From assembly GCA_028343155.1 (NCBI GenBank), contig JAOLXX010000007.1, positions 1 through 64,000 of the forward strand: a DNA stretch of 64,000 nucleotides, in the 5' to 3' direction. Shown here in pieces: positions 37,032-45,256 of the stretch (its first letter is position 1; the number at the start of each line of letters is the position of its first letter). The position numbers and the translations under genes were made by a program. The DNA comes from Polaribacter sp. (GTDB taxonomy: Bacteria > Bacteroidota > Bacteroidia > Flavobacteriales > Flavobacteriaceae). The notes beneath the pieces were generated by a model. It ran no database searches, was not told the origin of the DNA, and saw only the letters and a program-made list of their open reading frames with translations.

Positions 37032-37424
37032 ATGCAAAATCAAATTAAGTTTTACGAAAACAAATTAGCATACGAAATGGATCCTTCAGATTTATATGCA
37101 AATTTTGAAAATAACACAGACTATATTGCACTTGATACAAGACAAAATTTCGGGTATGATAAAGAACACATTCCAACTGCAATCAATATTCCACACAAAG
37201 AAATGACAGCAGCAACTACAAAACATCTTGATCCGTCAAAAACATATGTTTGTTATTGCGATGGAATTGGCTGCAATGCCTCAACAAAAGGCGCACTGAA
37301 AATGACGCAATTAGGTTTTAAAGTGAAAGAGCTTATAGGCGGAATTGAATGGTGGAAAATTGACGGTTATGCTACTGAAGGAACAAAACCTACCAAGGGC
37401 GCTATGTTTGAATGTGCCTGCTAA
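37032..37424 (+). CDS. Rhodanese-like domain protein
   Basis: A 130-residue single rhodanese domain: ALDTRQNFGYDKEHIPTAIN (typical D-x-R and HI-P-A-x-N) and the active loop YVCYCDGIGCNASTKGA at about 72-88, with candidate catalytic Cys76 and Cys81. The protein ends FECAC. Rhodaneses move sulfane sulfur between thiols. The frame opens with a TTG at 37017; the ATG at 37032 is preferred because it starts a normal MQNQIKFYE N-terminus, but either is possible. Single gene. Confidence 0.85.
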   Translation: MQNQIKFYENKLAYEMDPSDLYANFENNTDYIALDTRQNFGYDKEHIPTAINIPHKEMTAATTKHLDPSKTYVCYCDGIGCNASTKGALKMTQLGFKVKELIGGIEWWKIDGYATEGTKPTKGAMFECAC

Positions 37425-37591
37425 ACCTCTCCTTTACAAAAACAAAAAATACTAGCGAAAGCAGCATTCATTCGAACTTATTTTTGGTGTATTTTTATTT
37501 TGATTGAAAATTTCGTGAGTTCCAACTTGCAACGCTCCATACACAAAACCATTCATACCAATTTAAACCTATAATGTCGCAACATTTAAAC

Positions 37592-37599
37592 TACCTTTG
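37592..37599 (+). promoter_or_regulatory. -7 box TACCTTTG before the DEAD-box helicase gene
   Basis: Exact TAnnTTTG match 15 bases before the ATG at 37615, giving a leader of about 10 bases. Confidence 0.55.
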
Positions 37600-37614
37600 C
37601 AGTAAAAATAATCA

Positions 37615-38850
37615 ATGCAGTTTTCTGAATTATCGCTACATAAATCAATCTTAAAAGCAGTTGCTGAAGAAAGGTATCACACAACCACTCAAGTACAAGA
37701 AAAGACAATTCCCCTAGTTTTAGCTAAAAAAAACACAATCGTCTCTGCACAGACTGGTACTGGAAAAACGGCTGCTTTTGCGTTGCCTATTATTCAATTA
37801 CTACTTGACAAACAAGATACAGATGAAGGCGAAAAAAAAATAAAATCATTAATTATAACACCAACTCGTGAGTTGGCAATTCAAATTTTAGAAAATTTTG
37901 TAAGCTTTAGCAAATACACTGATTTAAAAACGACTGCAGTTTTTGGCGGTGTTTCTTTAGAGCCACAAAAAGAAATATTGAGAAAAGGGGTAGATATCTT
38001 AGTTGCTACACCAGGAAGATTAATTGATTTAGAAATCCAAGGAAACATTGATATTAGTGCTATTGAAATTTTTGTTTTAGATGAAGCAGATTTAATGCTT
38101 GACATGGGTTTTATCGCCGATGTAAAAAAAATAGAAGCATTATGTCCTAAGAAAAAACAAACCTTGCTTTTTTCTGCTACAATTCCAGAAAAAATAGATG
38201 AATTGGCAAAAAGATTCCTAAAAAGCCCTATTAAAATTGAAATAAACCCTGAAGAAACTACCGCAAAAAATATTGGTCAGTTATTGTATTATCTTCCCAA
38301 AAAGAATAAAACAGATTTGTGTTTACACCTCTTAAGAAATACCATAAATGGTAAGATAATCATTTTTCGGCGCACAAAATTTGGCGTTGACAAATTAGAG
38401 GAATCACTAAATAAAAATAGCTATAAAGTTACTAGTATCCACGGAGATAAAACGCAAGCAGTAAGAAATAAAGCAATTGAAGATTTTAAGAATCAAAAAT
38501 CGAATATATTGATTGCAACGGATGTTGCAGCAAGAGGAATTGACATTACAAATGTAGATGCAATTATTAATTTTGACATTCCGAACATTCCTGAAACCTA
38601 TATTCACAGAATTGGACGGACAGGTAGAGCAGGAAAGTCTGGAATTGCCTTTTCTTTTTGTTCTCCGGATGAAAATGCATATATTAAATTGATTGAAAAT
38701 TTAATTGATAAACCGATTAAAATTATTACTGAGCATCCTTATGTTATCGACAAACCAAAGCATAAAAAACTACAACCCAATACAATTAGTAAAAACAAAA
38801 AAGGAAGAAAATCTGAAGCTTCTAAAAAGAGAAAGAAACGCTGGTATTAA
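37615..38850 (+). CDS. DEAD-box RNA helicase
   Basis: A 411-residue helicase with all core motifs: Q-motif region TTQVQEKTIPLVL, motif I AQTGTGKT, Ia PTRELAIQ, Ib TPGRLID, II DEAD, III SAT, V DVAARGID and VI HRIGRTGRAG. The short C-terminal tail is Lys/Arg-rich (KKRKKRWY at the end), as in RhlE-like enzymes that help RNA turnover or ribosome assembly in the cold. Single gene with its own -7 box. Confidence 0.94.
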   Translation: MQFSELSLHKSILKAVAEERYHTTTQVQEKTIPLVLAKKNTIVSAQTGTGKTAAFALPIIQLLLDKQDTDEGEKKIKSLIITPTRELAIQILENFVSFSKYTDLKTTAVFGGVSLEPQKEILRKGVDILVATPGRLIDLEIQGNIDISAIEIFVLDEADLMLDMGFIADVKKIEALCPKKKQTLLFSATIPEKIDELAKRFLKSPIKIEINPEETTAKNIGQLLYYLPKKNKTDLCLHLLRNTINGKIIIFRRTKFGVDKLEESLNKNSYKVTSIHGDKTQAVRNKAIEDFKNQKSNILIATDVAARGIDITNVDAIINFDIPNIPETYIHRIGRTGRAGKSGIAFSFCSPDENAYIKLIENLIDKPIKIITEHPYVIDKPKHKKLQPNTISKNKKGRKSEASKKRKKRWY

Positions 38851-39021
38851 TTTCTTGTAACACGCACTTTATTTGATATTAAATAGGGAGTAATTCCTAA
38901 AAACAGCACTCACGATAATCCCTTAAAAAATCTATCGTGCCTAATAAATTATCTTTTTAGTCTAGGCTACTTTTAAAAATTATAAATCTTAGAAAAAAAA
39001 ACGAATTTAAATTTACTTTTC

Positions 39022-39627
39022 TTAAAACACTTTTATTGAGCAACCAATTGCTCTTGTTTTTGTTTTTACAAGCTTTTTACCTGCTAACAGTGCATCTAAA
39101 GCATCTTCTACATACTTTTCTGTCACTGCTTCTGGCTTTCTAGAACTATTATCTATGGCGCCAATATATTCGACGTTCATCCCTGACTTACTTACAATAT
39201 AAACATGAGGGGTTTTTGTTGCTCCAAATTTCGGATACACATTCTGTCCTTCATCAAATAAGTAGGGAAACGTGAAGCCTTTTTCTGAAGCACGTACTTT
39301 CATGTCTTCAAATCCATCTCCTTTAGAAGCTCTTGGATCGTTTGGGTTGATAGCAATCACAGGATAACCTAATATCTTGTATTTGAGATCTAAAGCAATT
39401 ATTCGATCTTCATTAACAACTGAATACGGACATTGATTACAGGTAAAAATAATCACAAATCCTTTTGCTTCCTTATAATCTGATAAAGAAACCATTGTAT
39501 CATCAATATTCTTTAATTTAAAGTCTTCAATAACGTCACCAACTTGGTAACCTTCAGCAATTTCCATTGTGAATGCACTTGCTATTAAACATACAAATAG
39601 AATTAAAATCGTTTTTGTGAGTTTCAT
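39022..39627 (-). CDS. Exported thioredoxin/peroxiredoxin-fold protein
   Basis: A 201-residue protein with an N-terminal hydrophobic signal (MKLTKTILILFVCLIASAF), then a redoxin-like domain: FKLKNIDDTMVSLSDYKEAKG, VIIFTCNQCPYS with a CxxC pair, and the conserved ATKTPHVYIVSK with a cis-Pro. This is the thioredoxin-family group annotated as AhpC/TSA-like; the CNQCP motif suggests a thiol-disulfide role in the periplasm. It follows the TlpA-like lipoprotein gene after 18 bases, so the two form a redox pair. Confidence 0.85.
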   Translation of the reverse strand: MKLTKTILILFVCLIASAFTMEIAEGYQVGDVIEDFKLKNIDDTMVSLSDYKEAKGFVIIFTCNQCPYSVVNEDRIIALDLKYKILGYPVIAINPNDPRASKGDGFEDMKVRASEKGFTFPYLFDEGQNVYPKFGATKTPHVYIVSKSGMNVEYIGAIDNSSRKPEAVTEKYVEDALDALLAGKKLVKTKTRAIGCSIKVF

Positions 39628-39645
39628 TTTATATTTATTTTAAGT

Positions 39646-40131
39646 TTATAAAAAAGGTTGTAATTCAGTTTCTAATTGATCATAATCAAAAGATTGCTCG
39701 TAAAATTTCCTATCTTTTCCATTATAAATTATTGTAGCTGGTATCGCTCCAGACCAACTAGAATCGATAGCTTTTATCCAAAAGTTTTCGTTAATGTCAT
39801 TCAATAAAACAACCTTAGATTGTAGTTTTTTCTTATTAATGAACGGAATTAATCTTTTAGCTACTTGCTTTGGAAAATCTAAACTCACTAAAATGACCGT
39901 TACATTTTTAGCTACATATTCTTTGTTTATTTTTTCAAAAGCGGGCAATTCTTTAACACAAGGTGCACACCAAGTTGCCCAAAAATTAATGACATATGTT
40001 TTACCATCATTCTTTTCTAACAAGGGTTTTAACTCATTATAGGTATAAGACTGTACTGAAGTTATTTCTTCATTTTTACAAGAACATAAAAGTGATATCA
40101 GCAATAAAGTGACCAAACATTTTTTTATCAT
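39646..40131 (-). CDS. TlpA-family disulfide reductase lipoprotein
   Basis: A 161-residue periplasmic thioredoxin-like protein. The signal ends in a lipobox (LLCSC, lipidated Cys18). The active site is FWATWCAPCVKELP with the CxxC pair, and the cis-Pro region is GAIPATIIY. Such proteins keep c-type cytochrome or other exported cysteines reduced. It is first in a two-gene unit with the thioredoxin-fold gene downstream. Confidence 0.92.
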   Translation of the reverse strand: MIKKCLVTLLLISLLCSCKNEEITSVQSYTYNELKPLLEKNDGKTYVINFWATWCAPCVKELPAFEKINKEYVAKNVTVILVSLDFPKQVAKRLIPFINKKKLQSKVVLLNDINENFWIKAIDSSWSGAIPATIIYNGKDRKFYEQSFDYDQLETELQPFL

Positions 40132-40287
40132 TTTTTAAAATTACAAAGAAGATTTGTGACTATAAAATAATTAATGCTTTTTTAATAATATTAACCTCAT
40201 AAAAGAAGTTCATTTAAGAAGTAAAAAAAGTAAAGAATAAGAACACACCAAATCAACTTCTACAGTAGCTGTAGAAATGATATGAAA

Positions 40288-41322
40288 TTATAATTTTGAT
40301 AAAATTGCTTTGTTAATCCGCTTTACCAAAGCGGGTCCTTCATATATAAAACCAGTATAGACTTGCACTAGATCTGCTCCAGCATTTAATTTCTCTAAGG
40401 CATCTTTTTCTGAATGAATACCTCCTACTCCAATAATAGGAAAAGATTTATTAGAAGTATTTGCTAAATATTGAATAACTTCTGTGCTTTGTTTTTTTAA
40501 TGGCTGACCACTTAGTCCACCATTTCCAATTGCAGCCAAACGCTCTTTAGAAACTTTCAAGCCTACTCTATTTGTCGAAGTATTAGAAGCGATCACACCA
40601 TCTATTTTTGTTTCATTCACCAAGTCTATAATTTCATCTAATTGAATTGTATTTAAATCCGGTGCTATTTTTAATAAGATTGGTTTTTGGATTTTTTCTT
40701 CAGTATTCATTTTTTTGCAGGCAGATATCAACTCTAATAAATAGTCTTTATCATTCAATTTTGCATGACTCCCAACATTAGGGCAACTCACATTCAATAC
40801 AAAATAATCTACAAAAGGATGCAAGGCTTTAAAAACTTCACAATAATCTTGAGTATATTTATCTGGAGTTGTTGTTGTATTTTTACCAATATTTCCTCCA
40901 ACAATAACCTGCCCTTTATTCTTTTTTAAATTTTTAATAGCAGCTTCAATTCCGTCATTATTAAAACCCATTCTATTAATAATACCCTGGTCGTCTTTTA
41001 ATCTGAATAATCTTTTTTTAGGATTACCCATTTGTGCTTTTGGAGTTACAGTGCCTATTTCTATAAACCCAAAACCAAAATTAGCTAACTCATTGTATAA
41101 AACAGCATTCTTATCAAAACCTGCAGCCAAACCCACTGGGTTTTTAAAAGTAATTCCAAATAAAGTTCTTTCTAAACGTTTGTCTTTAATAATATATAAG
41201 TTTCTAAAAATTGAAGAAACAAAAGGAATTTTACAAACAATTTTGATTAAAGAAAATGTAAAATGATGAATTTTTTCTGGGTCGAATAAAAAGAATAGAG
41301 GTCTTACAACAGATTTGTACAT
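40288..41322 (-). CDS. pyrD: Quinone-dependent dihydroorotate dehydrogenase (class 2)
   Basis: Oxidises dihydroorotate to orotate with electrons going to quinone, at the inner membrane. The 344-residue product has an N-terminal membrane-binding helix pair, [15 protein letters not shown] (FMN site), [20 protein letters not shown] with the catalytic Ser motif of class 2 enzymes, [14 protein letters not shown] and [19 protein letters not shown] full TTG-N21-TAATTTTG promoter lies upstream with a leader of about 37 bases. A short TTCTACAG inverted repeat at 40258-40276 past the stop could act as a weak end signal. Confidence 0.96.
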   Translation of the reverse strand: MYKSVVRPLFFLFDPEKIHHFTFSLIKIVCKIPFVSSIFRNLYIIKDKRLERTLFGITFKNPVGLAAGFDKNAVLYNELANFGFGFIEIGTVTPKAQMGNPKKRLFRLKDDQGIINRMGFNNDGIEAAIKNLKKNKGQVIVGGNIGKNTTTTPDKYTQDYCEVFKALHPFVDYFVLNVSCPNVGSHAKLNDKDYLLELISACKKMNTEEKIQKPILLKIAPDLNTIQLDEIIDLVNETKIDGVIASNTSTNRVGLKVSKERLAAIGNGGLSGQPLKKQSTEVIQYLANTSNKSFPIIGVGGIHSEKDALEKLNAGADLVQVYTGFIYEGPALVKRINKAILSKL

Positions 41323-41365
41323 GTTTTCTTTAATTGGTAGGAGAAACCATTTAGCTTCTGTAATG

Positions 41366-41397
41366 CAAAATTAAGAATATTTAATTTTGTAATCCAA
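41366..41397 (-). promoter_or_regulatory. Full promoter TTG-N21-TAATTTTG of pyrD
   Basis: On the minus strand a TTG box at 41397-41395 and a -7 box TAATTTTG at 41373-41366 are 21 bases apart, within the flavobacterial 17-23 base range, 43 bases before the pyrD ATG. Confidence 0.65.
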
Positions 41398-41475
41398 GAA
41401 ATATAAAAAATTATACAAAACATTTTAAAGTTCCCGATTCATCAATTTTTATTATTTTAGTAGAAATTTAACTCT

Positions 41476-42312
41476 TTGGAAACACTATACACTTATTTTG
41501 AAACGATCCCCTCTATGCATAGAAGCTTAATTTTAGTAGGTGGAATCACATTTTTTTGGATTTTAGAAGGGAGCGTACCGTTATTTAGATTTGATTACAA
41601 AAAATGGAAACATGCTTTTCCAAACTTATTTTTTACATTTACAACCATTCTGATCAATTTTACATTGGCTTTTTTATTGCTAAAAACCGCCGATTGGGTG
41701 CAAGCCAATAATTTTGGATTCATTAACTGGCTCCCAGAAATGCCTTTATGGTTGTATGTGACTTTAGGTGTTGTATTGTTAGATTTCTTTGGTGCTTATT
41801 TAGCGCACTATACAGAACACAAGGTAAAACCTCTATGGATGGTCCATTTGGTTCATCATTCAGACCACAAAGTAGATACAACAACTGCTAACAGACACCA
41901 CCCCATCGAAAGCATCATCCGTTTTGCTTTTACTTTATTGGGTGTTTTTATTGTTGGAACCCCCATTGCTATCGTAATGCTATACCAATCATTATCATTA
42001 ATTTTTACGCAGCTTACTCACGCTAATATTAAGATTTCACCAAAGGTGGATAAGTTTTTGAGGTATTTTATTGTCTCTCCAGATATGCACAAAATTCATC
42101 ACCATCATAAATTACCCTACACAGATGCGAACTACGGAAACATCTTTTCTTTTTGGGACCGACTTTTAGGCACTTACATTGAAATGGACCGTGAAAAAAT
42201 TGTTTATGGAGTAGATACTTTCCCTGATGAAGTTAAAAATTCATCGCTAAAAGAATTGCTAAAACAACCTTTTCAAGGATATCGAAAACCAACAGCTGTT
42301 GAAGAAATATAA
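41476..42312 (+). CDS. Sterol desaturase/fatty acid hydroxylase family membrane protein
   Basis: A 278-residue protein with about five membrane spans and the histidine clusters that bind a di-iron centre: HYTEH, HLVHHSDH, NRHHP and HKIHHHH. Family enzymes hydroxylate or desaturate lipids, including fatty acids and carotenoid-like molecules; the exact substrate is not indicated. The start is TTG at 41476. It is convergent with the RNA methyltransferase gene, with only 5 bases between stops. Confidence 0.88.
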   Translation: METLYTYFETIPSMHRSLILVGGITFFWILEGSVPLFRFDYKKWKHAFPNLFFTFTTILINFTLAFLLLKTADWVQANNFGFINWLPEMPLWLYVTLGVVLLDFFGAYLAHYTEHKVKPLWMVHLVHHSDHKVDTTTANRHHPIESIIRFAFTLLGVFIVGTPIAIVMLYQSLSLIFTQLTHANIKISPKVDKFLRYFIVSPDMHKIHHHHKLPYTDANYGNIFSFWDRLLGTYIEMDREKIVYGVDTFPDEVKNSSLKELLKQPFQGYRKPTAVEEI

Positions 42313-42317
42313 AAAGA

Positions 42318-43523
42318 TTATTCTTTTGAATCGCTATCTACTTCTTTCTCAGAGGCTTCTTTGAGTTCTTTAAATTTACGAGTTCCTTCATACAATTCAT
42401 ACTTCACAAACCGACAGTTTAAATCTCCGTTTTTAAGCGCAATTCTTTTCGAAGTTCTTAAGCCTACACATTTTAAAGCGTCCGTATCTGAAGTAATCAA
42501 CCAGGCTATTGAGCCTGGATAATTGTTCTTAAGCGTATCTCCTATTTTACTATAAAACTCTTCTACATCTATATTTAAACGCTCTCCATAAGGTGGATTA
42601 AATAAAATGGTCGTATTTCCAAAAACCTCTTTTGTGGAATTAAAAAAGTTGACATGATGTACTCCTATAAACTCTTCTAAATTTGCGTTTTCAATATTCG
42701 CTTTTGCTTTTTCTACTGCAGAAGGCGCTTTATCAAATCCCATAATTTTGAAATGAGAAGAACGAATTTTCTTTAATAAAGATTCTTGGATCGTGAAATA
42801 TAAATCTTCATCGTAATCTTTCCAGTTTTCAAAAGCAAACAATTTTCTGTTGATATTTGCAGGAATATTATTAGCAATCATTGCCGCTTCAATCAAAATT
42901 GTCCCCGACCCACACATAGGATCTATAAAGTTTTCATCACCTGTATAACCAGACAACAAAATCATACCAGCAGCCAAAACTTCGTTAATGGGTGCTATGT
43001 TTGTAGCTGTTCTGTAACCTCTTTTATGTAATGAATCTCCAGAAGAATCTAAAGAGACTGTTAGCCATTCTTTTTGAATATGAATATGAATTTTTAAATC
43101 TGGATAATCTAAATCTACATTGGGTCTTTTACTATATTTGTGACGAAAATAATCTGCAATTGCATCTTTCGATTTTAAAGAAATATAATGTGAATTTGAT
43201 GTAAAGTTTTTAGAATTTACGACGGCTCCTATCGCAAAAGTACCTTCCGTTTCTAAAAAGGTTTCCCATTTTATTTTCTGAATAGCTTCATACAAATCTT
43301 CTTCATCATATATTTTACAAACTTTAATCGGTTTTAAAATTCTTATAGCAGTTCTTAAAGCAATATTTGCTTTGTACATAAAACCTGTATCACCTCTAAA
43401 AGAAACGCTTCTAACCCCTTCTTTGACATCTTGGGCACCGAGTTCCTTCAATTCATTTGCTAAAACACTTTCTAAACCAAAAAGTGATATTGCCGTCATT
43501 TTAAAATCTTTGTTCATACTCAT
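42318..43523 (-). CDS. THUMP-domain class I RNA methyltransferase (RlmL/TrmN-like)
   Basis: A 401-residue enzyme. The N-terminal half carries a ferredoxin-like and THUMP region (KMTAISLFGLESVLANELKEL, FAIGAVVNSKNFTSNSHYI); the C-terminal half is a Rossmann methyltransferase with FIDPMCGSGTILIEAAM and the N-methyl-type catalytic motif FNPPYGERL. It fits the YcbY/RlmL N-terminal group that makes m2G in 23S rRNA, or a tRNA counterpart. The C-terminal tail is acidic. The frame opens at 43538 but that codon lies in the -7 box, so the ATG at 43523 is used (a second at 43517 is possible). Confidence 0.88.
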   Translation of the reverse strand: MSMNKDFKMTAISLFGLESVLANELKELGAQDVKEGVRSVSFRGDTGFMYKANIALRTAIRILKPIKVCKIYDEEDLYEAIQKIKWETFLETEGTFAIGAVVNSKNFTSNSHYISLKSKDAIADYFRHKYSKRPNVDLDYPDLKIHIHIQKEWLTVSLDSSGDSLHKRGYRTATNIAPINEVLAAGMILLSGYTGDENFIDPMCGSGTILIEAAMIANNIPANINRKLFAFENWKDYDEDLYFTIQESLLKKIRSSHFKIMGFDKAPSAVEKAKANIENANLEEFIGVHHVNFFNSTKEVFGNTTILFNPPYGERLNIDVEEFYSKIGDTLKNNYPGSIAWLITSDTDALKCVGLRTSKRIALKNGDLNCRFVKYELYEGTRKFKELKEASEKEVDSDSKE

Positions 43524-43535
43524 AAAAATTGACTG

Positions 43536-43543
43536 CAAAAATA
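43536..43543 (-). promoter_or_regulatory. -7 box TATTTTTG before the RNA methyltransferase gene
   Basis: Exact TAnnTTTG match on the minus strand (43543 to 43536), 12 bases from the ATG at 43523. It fixes the start downstream of 43536 and predicts a leader of only a few bases. Confidence 0.6.
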
Positions 43544-43707
43544 CATTTTATTAATAGGTTTTATAGTAATTAAGTTTTTCATTTTTTGAAACCTAAGATT
43601 TCGTTACTTTTACAAATTCTAATTCCATAACGAGCAAGAGACAATTTAAAGCCAATAGAATTGAAAGCAATTCTAATACTAAATATCATTGATCGCAATT
43701 TTTAAAA

Positions 43708-44433
43708 ATGAAAACAAAAGATTGGTTTACACATTGGTTTAATACTCCGTATTATCATATTTTATATAAAGAAAGAAATGATGATGAAGCACAGTTGTTT
43801 ATGAAAAAGATGACTTCTTTTTTAAATTTGCCAAAAACAGCTCACATTCTAGATTTACCTTGTGGAAAAGGGCGTCATGCTGTTTTTTTAAACTCTTTAG
43901 GCTATAAAGTTACCGGTAGTGATTTGGCTGAAAACAGTATTTTAGCTGCGAAAGCATTTGAAAACAACACCTTAAACTTTTCGGTACATGACATGCGTCA
44001 ACCTCTGAATAATAAATATGATGCTATATTTAATTTGTTTACTAGCTTTGGTTATTTTGAAGACGACAAAGAAGATATTGGTATTTTAGAAAACATGAAA
44101 CGAGGATTAAATAAAGATGGTTTTTTTGTTTTCGACTTTTTAAATGCTAAAAAAGTAAAACTAAATCTAGTCGCTAATGAGACAAAAACAGTAGATCGGA
44201 TTACTTTTAACATCAAAAGAGAAATTAAAAATGGGTTTATCTTTAAGCATATTTCTTTTTCTGTTGACGATATAAACCATGCTTATACAGAAAGAGTAAA
44301 ATATTTAGATCTTGATAAAATGACGAGTTTTTTTGAAAAAGTTGGTTTTACCATTATAAATGTTTTCGGAAATTATCATTTAAACACCTATGAAGATAAA
44401 ACTTCTGATCGGTTAATTATTATTGCAAAATGA
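43708..44433 (+). CDS. Class I SAM-dependent methyltransferase
   Basis: A 241-residue methyltransferase with motif I ILDLPCGKGRHAVFLNSLGY near residue 48, GSDLAENSI (end of strand 2), FSVHDMRQPL and the post-motif region YDAIFNLFTSFGYFEDD. The N-terminus WFTHWFNTPYYHILYKERND is a familiar opening of this Bacteroidota family. The SAM site looks intact; the substrate is unknown. Its stop overlaps the ATG of the ZIP transporter gene by 4 bases, so the two are co-translated. Confidence 0.87.
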   Translation: MKTKDWFTHWFNTPYYHILYKERNDDEAQLFMKKMTSFLNLPKTAHILDLPCGKGRHAVFLNSLGYKVTGSDLAENSILAAKAFENNTLNFSVHDMRQPLNNKYDAIFNLFTSFGYFEDDKEDIGILENMKRGLNKDGFFVFDFLNAKKVKLNLVANETKTVDRITFNIKREIKNGFIFKHISFSVDDINHAYTERVKYLDLDKMTSFFEKVGFTIINVFGNYHLNTYEDKTSDRLIIIAK

Positions 44434-45107
44434 GTTACATTTTTTTAATAGCGGCTGTTTTTATTGGTGCACTATTGGTTTTTATCATAAAACCTAGTCC
44501 TAAATTTGTCCGTTTACTTCTCGCTTTTAGTGGCGCTTATTTGTTATCCGTAACTATTTTACATTTAGTCCCTGAAGTATATTATGAAGCAACAGATCCT
44601 AAAAAAATAGGAATTATTATTTTAGTAGGAATCATTATCCAATCTATTCTAGAATCTTTTTCTAAAGGAGCAGAACATGGACACATACATATTCATTCTG
44701 ATGGAAAAGAGTTTCCAATGCTACTATTTGTGAGTTTGTGTTTGCATGCTTTTTCTGAAGGATTGCCAATACATAATACTGGTGACAATTTATTATGGGC
44801 AATTGTGGTTCATAAAATTCCGATTGCTATTGTTTTAACTACTTTTTTGATTCAGACCAAATACTCTAAAAAAATAATTTTTATTTTCTTAATTTCTTTT
44901 ACTTTAATGAGTCCTTTTGGAGTCTTATTAGGTGATAAAATTCCATTTTTCACAACCTATGCAATGGAAATCACAGCTTTAATTATTGGTGTGTTCTTAC
45001 ATATTTCAACGATAATTCTTTTTGAAGGTTCTGAAAATCATAAATTTAACTTAAGTAAATTTATTGCAATACTTTTAGGAGTTCTGCTTACTATTTTCAC
45101 TTTGTAG
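44430..45107 (+). CDS. ZIP family metal transporter
   Basis: A 225-residue inner-membrane protein with about eight spans. The ZIP metal-binding motifs are present in span 4 (LHAFSEGLPI) and span 5 (VVHKIPIAIV), and a His-rich loop (HGHIHIHSDG) lies between spans 3 and 4. It likely takes up zinc or another divalent metal. It overlaps the methyltransferase gene by 4 bases. No Fur- or Zur-type site was recognised. Confidence 0.9.
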   Translation: MSYIFLIAAVFIGALLVFIIKPSPKFVRLLLAFSGAYLLSVTILHLVPEVYYEATDPKKIGIIILVGIIIQSILESFSKGAEHGHIHIHSDGKEFPMLLFVSLCLHAFSEGLPIHNTGDNLLWAIVVHKIPIAIVLTTFLIQTKYSKKIIFIFLISFTLMSPFGVLLGDKIPFFTTYAMEITALIIGVFLHISTIILFEGSENHKFNLSKFIAILLGVLLTIFTL

Positions 45108-45256
45108 CTTTGCACTTATATTAAAGAGAGAAAGACTGTTCCTTTTAGTAATAAGAATAAGGATTAAGTTGACTTCTAAAAATGTCTAAATTAAAAAGTC
45201 CCCAAAAAAAAGAAGCAAATTAATTTCACCTCTTTTTTTACGCGCTTATTTTTTTA

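Noticed and set aside
38911-38939. CACGATA and TATCGTG inverted repeat after the DEAD-box gene
   Set aside because: The stem is 7 bp with a 15-base loop and no T-run, so it may well be chance.
40258-40276. Inverted repeat TTCTACAG-TAG-CTGTAGAA after pyrD
   Set aside because: The 8-bp stem has no T-tract on either strand, so it was not listed as a terminator; it may be a weak end signal.
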